Assembly (NCBI GenBank): GCA_028704035.1
Contig: JAQVLS010000055.1
Span: 1-9,089 of the forward strand
Reading direction: 5' to 3'
Source: Desulfotomaculaceae bacterium
Lineage (GTDB): Bacteria > Bacillota > Desulfotomaculia > Desulfotomaculales > Pelotomaculaceae
Length of the DNA stretch: 9,089 nucleotides
In this document: positions 5,336 to 9,089 of the stretch, one piece after another
Numbering within the stretch: position 1 is the stretch's first letter
How the letters are laid out: each line of letters opens with the position of its first letter
Program-made: the position numbers and the translations under genes
Notes under the pieces: model-generated
The model's database searches: none
What the model was told of the DNA's origin: nothing
The model's input: only the letters and a program-made list of their open reading frames with translations

Positions 5336-5473
5336 ATGTTTTTGCTTTATACTTTTATCATAAAACAGCAGGCGGACGGCATGGCCACGGACAAGTTTAT
5401 CGACAGGCGCCTGCGGCAAGACGAATTTTGTGCGGTTTTTAAGGACAATGATATTTTAAAATGGCAACCGTAA
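5336..5473 (+). pseudogene. Possible 45-codon coding remnant
   Basis: ATG 5336 to TAA 5471-5473. The part from about residue 11 (KQQADGMATDKFIDRRLRQ, then DEFCAVFKDND) looks like coding sequence and could also start at ATG 5381. The first ten residues look random, there is no ribosome binding site, and the frame is closed upstream by TAG at 5327-5329. It may be the tail of a lost gene. The family is not recognised. The inverted repeat GGCAAC (5463-5468) / GTTGCC (5475-5480) overlaps its end. Confidence 0.22.
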
Positions 5474-5605
5474 CGTTGCCGCTGTAAAACATACCAGGTC
5501 AGTGTTGTTTGCAGAAGGGGATGGGGACATACCAGTATATTGTTTGGCGATTAGGAAAAGATAACTGTTTGATGGTCCTAAATTAATCTTACAAGAAGGT
5601 ATGAG

Positions 5606-6451
5606 ATGATAAAATTAGGCAAAATGCAAAAGATGGAAGTAGCAAAAAAAACTCGGCATGGATTTTATCTGCATGCAAAAATTGACCAAGAGCAAAATGA
5701 TGTTTTACTGCCCGGGAATCAAGCGCCACCGGAAATCAAGACAGGTGAAGAAATAGAGGTTTTTGTATATCGGGATGATCAGGAAAACCTGAAAGCAACG
5801 GCAAAAAGACCGAAACTGTTGCTGGGTGAGCTGTCCGTTTTAAAAGTGGTTGACACGACGAATTTTGGCGCCTTTTTAGATTGGGGTTTGGAGAAGGATT
5901 TGCTTTTGCCGCTGAAGGAGCAATTCGGTAAGGTTGTTAAAGGCAGGTCATATTTGGTGGGGCTGTTTGTTAACAGCAAGGGCAGGTTATGTGCAACGAT
6001 GAAAATATATGACTTGCTCAGCGCCGCGTCCCCGTATAAAGAAAATGACAGGGTTCAGGGGACCATCTACAATATTAATGAGGATTTGGGCGCTTTTGTA
6101 GCTGTGGACGACAAATATCATGGATTGATTCTGAACAAGGAGTTGTATGGTAATTACGCAATAGGCGACAGGGTTGAGGTAAGGATCAAAAAGGTAAGGC
6201 CGGACGGCAAACTAGAATTAAGCGTAAGGCAAGAGGCCTATAATGAAATTGAGAGTGATGCGCAAAAAATCCTGGAAAGGTTGAAAATGAGCGATAGTAT
6301 CCTGCCGCTTAATGACAGCAGTTCTCCTGAACAGATTAAAGCCGGGCTGAATATGAGTAAGCGCGCCTTTAAAAGAGCCGTCGGCAGACTATTGCGGGAA
6401 GGCGCCGTTAAAATCACCGATCACGGCATTAAGCTGACGTGGGAAGATTAA
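5606..6451 (+). CDS. cvfB: CvfB/YitL-type S1-domain RNA-binding protein
   Basis: 281 residues, the usual length for the family. The ATG has AAGAAGG at 5593-5599, six bases upstream; an ATG at 5601 is out of frame. Domains in order: an N-terminal OB-fold (about 1-65); an S1 repeat (about 74-132) with the family hallmark GAFLDWGLEKDLLLP; a second full S1 repeat (about 144-210) with a DLGAFVAVDDKYHGLI core and an RVEVRIKKVRPDGKLELS end; and a C-terminal winged helix (about 225-281) with a NMSKRAFKRAVGRLL recognition-type helix. CvfB proteins are cytoplasmic RNA-binding regulators; in Staphylococcus aureus the homologue affects virulence gene expression. RNA targets here are unknown. No terminator is visible before the membrane protein 153 bases downstream, so read-through is possible. 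Confidence 0.93.
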   Translation: MIKLGKMQKMEVAKKTRHGFYLHAKIDQEQNDVLLPGNQAPPEIKTGEEIEVFVYRDDQENLKATAKRPKLLLGELSVLKVVDTTNFGAFLDWGLEKDLLLPLKEQFGKVVKGRSYLVGLFVNSKGRLCATMKIYDLLSAASPYKENDRVQGTIYNINEDLGAFVAVDDKYHGLILNKELYGNYAIGDRVEVRIKKVRPDGKLELSVRQEAYNEIESDAQKILERLKMSDSILPLNDSSSPEQIKAGLNMSKRAFKRAVGRLLREGAVKITDHGIKLTWED

Positions 6452-6604
6452 AGGCGCTAAGAAGGACAGTATTAAAACTTGTCATCCAGTGGTACCATAT
6501 ATGGCGCCATTACCCTGAATATGATTGTGTGCAGCCGGGTGCATAAGCCAGCATCTAAAAAGACAGAATAATTTTAAGATAAAATAATTTAAGGAGTTGG
6601 CTAT

Positions 6605-7006
6605 ATGTACTGGAAATATTCCGTTGGCTTTTTGATTGCTTCCCTTGTCCAAGCGGGAATAATCATGGGGTCAGAGTTTCTTGGCATTTCTAACCTTGGC
6701 GCTAAACTAGTTTTTGGACAGCTCATTATCCATGTCTTAGTCGGACAAGCCGCTGGATTTTTATTAATGGTCATACTGCAAAACATGCAGGGAGTGGCTA
6801 AGGCCGGTTTTTGGTTGATTGGTATTATCTATGGGGCTGTTATCTGGGCAATTTTAATCCCAATAAATGCTGCCCAGGGTACTATCAACGCCCCCTGGAT
6901 AGTTGGTGTATCTACAATAATAGCCAGTATGGTTGCTTTTATGACCTACGGGATAATTTCATCTTATACAATCAAAATTTTTGAAAAAGAAAGTATCAGG
7001 GTTTGA
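6605..7006 (+). CDS. Hypothetical four-helix membrane protein
   Basis: 133 residues. The ATG is preceded by AAGGAG at 6591-6596, eight bases away. Four hydrophobic segments at about 4-25, 37-59, 67-88 and 96-120 predict four membrane helices with short loops; the C-terminus is charged (KIFEKES) and probably cytoplasmic. Small residues are frequent in the helices, and a conserved-looking FGQLIIHVLVGQAAG block opens helix 2. I recognise no characterised family. The 153-base gap after cvfB contains the palindrome CCATATATGG (6495-6504) but no terminator, so the gene may share cvfB's transcript or have its own weak promoter. A hairpin at 7045-7075 follows. Confidence 0.82.
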   Translation: MYWKYSVGFLIASLVQAGIIMGSEFLGISNLGAKLVFGQLIIHVLVGQAAGFLLMVILQNMQGVAKAGFWLIGIIYGAVIWAILIPINAAQGTINAPWIVGVSTIIASMVAFMTYGIISSYTIKIFEKESIRV

Positions 7007-7044
7007 AAAATCAAGTAGTATTATTCTTAAAAGCCTGTAAGGAT

Positions 7045-7075
7045 ATGCCCACGGTCTTGGTAAAACCGTGGGCAT
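7045..7075. other. Perfect 11-bp hairpin without a T-run
   Basis: ATGCCCACGGT (7045-7055) and ACCGTGGGCAT (7065-7075) form a perfect 11-bp stem with a nine-base loop, 38 bases after the membrane-protein stop. The plus-strand flank is AAAAATATAT and the minus-strand flank is ATATCC, so neither side has the T-run of a classic terminator. It may be a weak or factor-assisted terminator, an mRNA 3'-end stabiliser, or a protein site. Confidence 0.6.
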
Positions 7076-7207
7076 AAAAATATATCGACTATCTACCGCC
7101 GCCTTTTAATTATGGACCGGGTATCCCAGAAGGTAGCAAAACGCGGTAATAAAGAACGGGGTATCTCGGACAATGCAGCTTCGCTATAAAGGAGTTTAAG
7201 TTTTTTT

Positions 7208-7239
7208 GCTGGGAGTTGACCAACTCCTAACAGCTTTTT
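7208..7239 (+). terminator. Intrinsic terminator, plus strand
   Basis: Stem GCTG+GGAGTT (7208-7217) pairs with AACTCC+CAGC (7222-7227, 7231-7234), with the three-base bulge TAA and a four-base loop, followed by TTTTT (7235-7239). The minus-strand side ends in A's, so termination is rightward. The nearest plus-strand gene ends at 7006, and the T-run touches the stop codon of the minus-strand small gene. It may end read-through from the membrane-protein gene, or a small RNA in 7080-7207. Confidence 0.7.
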
Positions 7240-7385
7240 CAACCAGAGCTTCCTGCTGCCAGGAACAGGCCCAGGCCTAAAATACCGAGAACCCAGGGCC
7301 AGGGAGAAGGGAATCCTGCAAAAATCCCTGCCGCAATAAAAGCAAGGCCGGAAAACCGCAAAGGTATACGCCATCTGTTTGTCAA
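7239..7385 (-). CDS. 48-residue small membrane protein, TTG start
   Basis: TTG 7385-7383 to TGA 7241-7239. The ribosome binding site is AAGGAGGAG (7400-7392), six bases from the TTG, the best in the window. The product begins with a basic stretch (TNRWRIPLR), then has two hydrophobic segments, about 11-25 and 31-45, separated by a GFPSPWPW turn, and ends in GSSG. This predicts a two-helix hairpin in the membrane. A longer frame from ATG 7374 overlaps it out of phase, but its product is Cys/Arg/Phe-rich and unlike a protein, and it has no well-placed ribosome binding site. The gene lies 115 bases after the exporter gene on the same strand and could share its transcript. It faintly recalls DUF2892-type small membrane proteins; I would not assign a family. 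Confidence 0.68.
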   Translation of the reverse strand: MTNRWRIPLRFSGLAFIAAGIFAGFPSPWPWVLGILGLGLFLAAGSSG

Positions 7386-7500
7386 AGGTAACTCCTCCTT
7401 TTACGGTATAGCTAAAGGTTTATTATGTTCTAGGCAGGGCTTTAAAACCCCTTCAAAGGTCAGGGGGGGAAATATCCCCATCATTGGTGTCACATATCTG

Positions 7501-9089
7501 TCAATTGCCGGTTCTCAGTACAGGCATATCGGAGTTGTGCAAAACGCCTTTGGACAGCGCGAAGCAGCCAAGCGCAGCCAGTAACTCCCATAAGGCCAGC
7601 GCCCCAAGTCCGATCAGCGTGCCGGTTCCCTCAATCATACCGGCAAGGACTGTGGCGGCAATCAGACCGGGCAGCATAATGACGATCACCGCAATGGTGT
7701 AAATGAAAACCAGGAGTCCGGCGCTGATATCCGCGCCCGTCCAGCGCAGCGAAAGATAGTTGACGCCCAGCAATAAAAAAGAAAACAGGGTGTAAACCAG
7801 GGTGGCCGCGGCAACCAGCTCAAAAGGCTCTCCCATGATCAGGCCTGCGATGCCGAAAATAGCCAGGCTTTCCACCAGTACCTTAAACACCATTTCCAGG
7901 TTACTCCAAACGATTTTCTGAAAAGAGCTTGCGGGAATCAGGTAGAGATAATGCATATACAGCTCTTTCAGGCCGCGCCCTGTCCCAATCAAAAAAATCT
8001 GTATCCACATCAGGATTTGCAGCAGAATAAGGGTTCCGCCGTCCCCGCCGCGCTGGAACAAAGAAAACAGAGCCGCGCCTGAGACCATGATTATAGACGA
8101 CGCTCCCCAGAGACCGAGCCGGTTGGCGCGAAAGGATTCCCGCAGGTGCTTATAAAAAATGGCGCTGGGGCCCAGACCGCCGATGCCGGTTTTGGTAACC
8201 TTCACTTTTTTCGTCGATGAGGCTTCCGGGTTGATCTGCCCTTCGGCTAGGTCGCGTTTTTTCTGGAACGCGGTTTCCGTAGCAACCAGCACGTCTTCAT
8301 AATAATCGGGATTGCTCAAGGCAATATAGAGGACCAGCAGCGCTCCGGAGAGCACAAGCAGGCCGAAAAACAAGAATCCGCTGCCCGTATCGCCGGAAAT
8401 CAGGGAAACGGCGCCTGCCGACGCCCAACCGGCCACCGGCGTCCAGGCGGCGAGCGGCGAACGCAGGGTGTTTTCCAGCGCCGGCAGAAGATCACCCGTT
8501 CCTGCAAGCTGGACGCCGGTGTAAACAAAAAGCGGCAGAAAGGCCGCCACGGCCAGTATGCGGACCGCCAGTTTCCGCCTCGGTTTTCCGTTGGTCAGGC
8601 TGTAGATCAGCAGCGACAGGATTTGCAGCACGCCGACGGCCAGCATAAAGCCGAGCAGTATCAGGAGCACCGCATCAAACCCTACCCCAAAGCCGGCGCT
8701 GAGGGAATTGCCTTGAAACAGGATAAAAAAGCCCGCCAGGAAAGCCGTTTTCGCCATGCGCACGATGCCGTACATCAGGATCAAGCGGGAACTGACCGGT
8801 GAAACAAACATTAAATTGACGTCGTTCATGTCGAAAATAACGTCTCCGTTGGCCAGGCTTTTTTGGATGGCGAGCACGACAAAAAGCAGGATGAAAAGGA
8901 ACAGGACGCCCTTGAGCCAGACGAGATCAAGGGAACCGGCCGCGCTTTGGCGTGTAAACAGGGAAAGCAGAAAAATCCCGCCAATCCCGGCAATCACCAG
9001 CACCCATAACGCCAGTTTCGCCGGTTTCCGCCGGAGCTCCAGCAGGGTATTTTTGGCGCTTTTGACCAGCAGAAAAACAAGACTGTTCA
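7501..9089 (-). CDS. Putative ABC exporter membrane protein (permease), missing one base of its start codon
   Basis: The frame is open from TGA 7503-7501 to the right edge. The last two bases on the minus strand are TG, followed by AAC AGT CTT, so the start is almost certainly NTG with its first base at 9090, giving 529 residues. A GTG at 9003 would cut off 29 residues including the basic VKSAKNTLLELRRKPAKLA stretch typical of the N-terminus of such permeases. About twelve hydrophobic segments fall in two halves, separated by a charged soluble stretch of about 70 residues (YYEDVLVATETAFQKKRD through KKVKVTKTG). This matches the putative ABC exporter family (PF16962) of Firmicutes, which work with a separate ATPase to move an unknown substrate across the membrane. 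The ATPase gene would be expected upstream, beyond 9089. The gene is GC-rich compared with the DUF2935 end. Confidence 0.85.
   Translation of the reverse strand, partial: NSLVFLLVKSAKNTLLELRRKPAKLALWVLVIAGIGGIFLLSLFTRQSAAGSLDLVWLKGVLFLFILLFVVLAIQKSLANGDVIFDMNDVNLMFVSPVSSRLILMYGIVRMAKTAFLAGFFILFQGNSLSAGFGVGFDAVLLILLGFMLAVGVLQILSLLIYSLTNGKPRRKLAVRILAVAAFLPLFVYTGVQLAGTGDLLPALENTLRSPLAAWTPVAGWASAGAVSLISGDTGSGFLFFGLLVLSGALLVLYIALSNPDYYEDVLVATETAFQKKRDLAEGQINPEASSTKKVKVTKTGIGGLGPSAIFYKHLRESFRANRLGLWGASSIIMVSGAALFSLFQRGGDGGTLILLQILMWIQIFLIGTGRGLKELYMHYLYLIPASSFQKIVWSNLEMVFKVLVESLAIFGIAGLIMGEPFELVAAATLVYTLFSFLLLGVNYLSLRWTGADISAGLLVFIYTIAVIVIMLPGLIAATVLAGMIEGTGTLIGLGALALWELLAALGCFALSKGVLHNSDMPVLRTGN

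Larger units (their letters stand above)
5121..5605. other. 485-bp region between fprA and cvfB
   Basis: It holds the hairpin and bidirectional terminator after fprA, a possible 28-residue minus-strand gene, a 45-codon plus-strand remnant and the inverted repeat at 5463-5480. From 5481 to 5590 I see no gene and no clear sigma-70-type promoter with good spacing; the cvfB ribosome binding site follows at 5593-5599. Confidence 0.7.

Noticed and set aside
5245..5442. 65-codon plus-strand frame
   Set aside because: Cys/Phe/Trp/Arg-rich random-looking product without a ribosome binding site; other frames of the same stretch look more coding.
6495..6504. CCATATATGG palindrome between cvfB and the membrane protein
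   Set aside because: A single 10-bp AT-cored palindrome can arise by chance, and no second copy or promoter alignment supports a regulatory role.
7112..7189. 25-codon plus-strand frame ahead of the terminator at 7208
   Set aside because: Coding-like basic peptide, but no ribosome binding site and too short to judge; left as part of a possible small RNA.
7093..7374. 93-codon minus-strand frame from ATG 7374
   Set aside because: Out of phase with the much better TTG 7385 gene; the product has no coherent domain or membrane pattern.
1..9089. tRNA, rRNA, CRISPR array, riboswitch, complete insertion sequence
   Set aside because: No cloverleaf-like set, regularly spaced repeats, intact transposase or recognisable riboswitch core was seen on either strand.

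Overview
The window looks like a chromosomal segment from an anaerobic, probably spore-forming Firmicute of the Peptococcaceae/clostridial type. The grounds are a class A flavodiiron protein, a CvfB/YitL RNA-binding protein, a secreted protein with a copper-amine-oxidase-N ('stalk') module, a DUF2935 protein, and strong AGGAGG-type ribosome binding sites with some GTG/TTG starts. The placement is inferred from gene content only.

Layout: (1) 1-507, minus strand, the N-terminal 169 residues of a DUF2935 ferritin-like protein that runs off the left edge. (2) 508-1269, a long gene-poor stretch with repeated operator-like motifs, a plus-strand terminator, a decayed RemA/DUF370-like reading frame on the minus strand, and the promoter/leader of the next gene. 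(3) 1270-3279, the most striking gene: a secreted 669-residue protein joining a signal peptide, two copper-amine-oxidase-N repeats, a MACPF pore-forming domain and a three-fold beta-prism (MABP-like) domain. It is a single-gene unit with its own terminator. (4) 3280-3932, gene remnants and palindromes resembling the end of an inserted or decayed element, then an 88-codon frame abutting fprA. (5) 3933-5120, fprA, a flavodiiron oxygen/NO reductase with every diiron ligand at the canonical residue number. (6) 5121-5605, a bidirectional terminator shared with a possible 28-residue convergent minus-strand gene, plus a further remnant. (7) 5606-6451 cvfB and 6605-7006 a four-helix membrane protein, both plus strand. 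(8) 7007-9089, a minus-strand pair: a 529-residue ABC-exporter-type permease, complete except for one base of its start codon, followed by a 48-residue TTG-initiated small membrane protein.

The genes do not form one operon. fprA is an oxidative/nitrosative defence unit, cvfB is an RNA-level regulator, and the exporter probably has an ATPase partner beyond the right edge. The MACPF gene is the best candidate for an undescribed system: a secreted, probably pore-forming or surface-acting protein controlled by its own leader region. The right-hand exporter gene is visibly richer in GC than the AT-rich DUF2935 gene and the intergenic stretches, so the segment looks compositionally mosaic.
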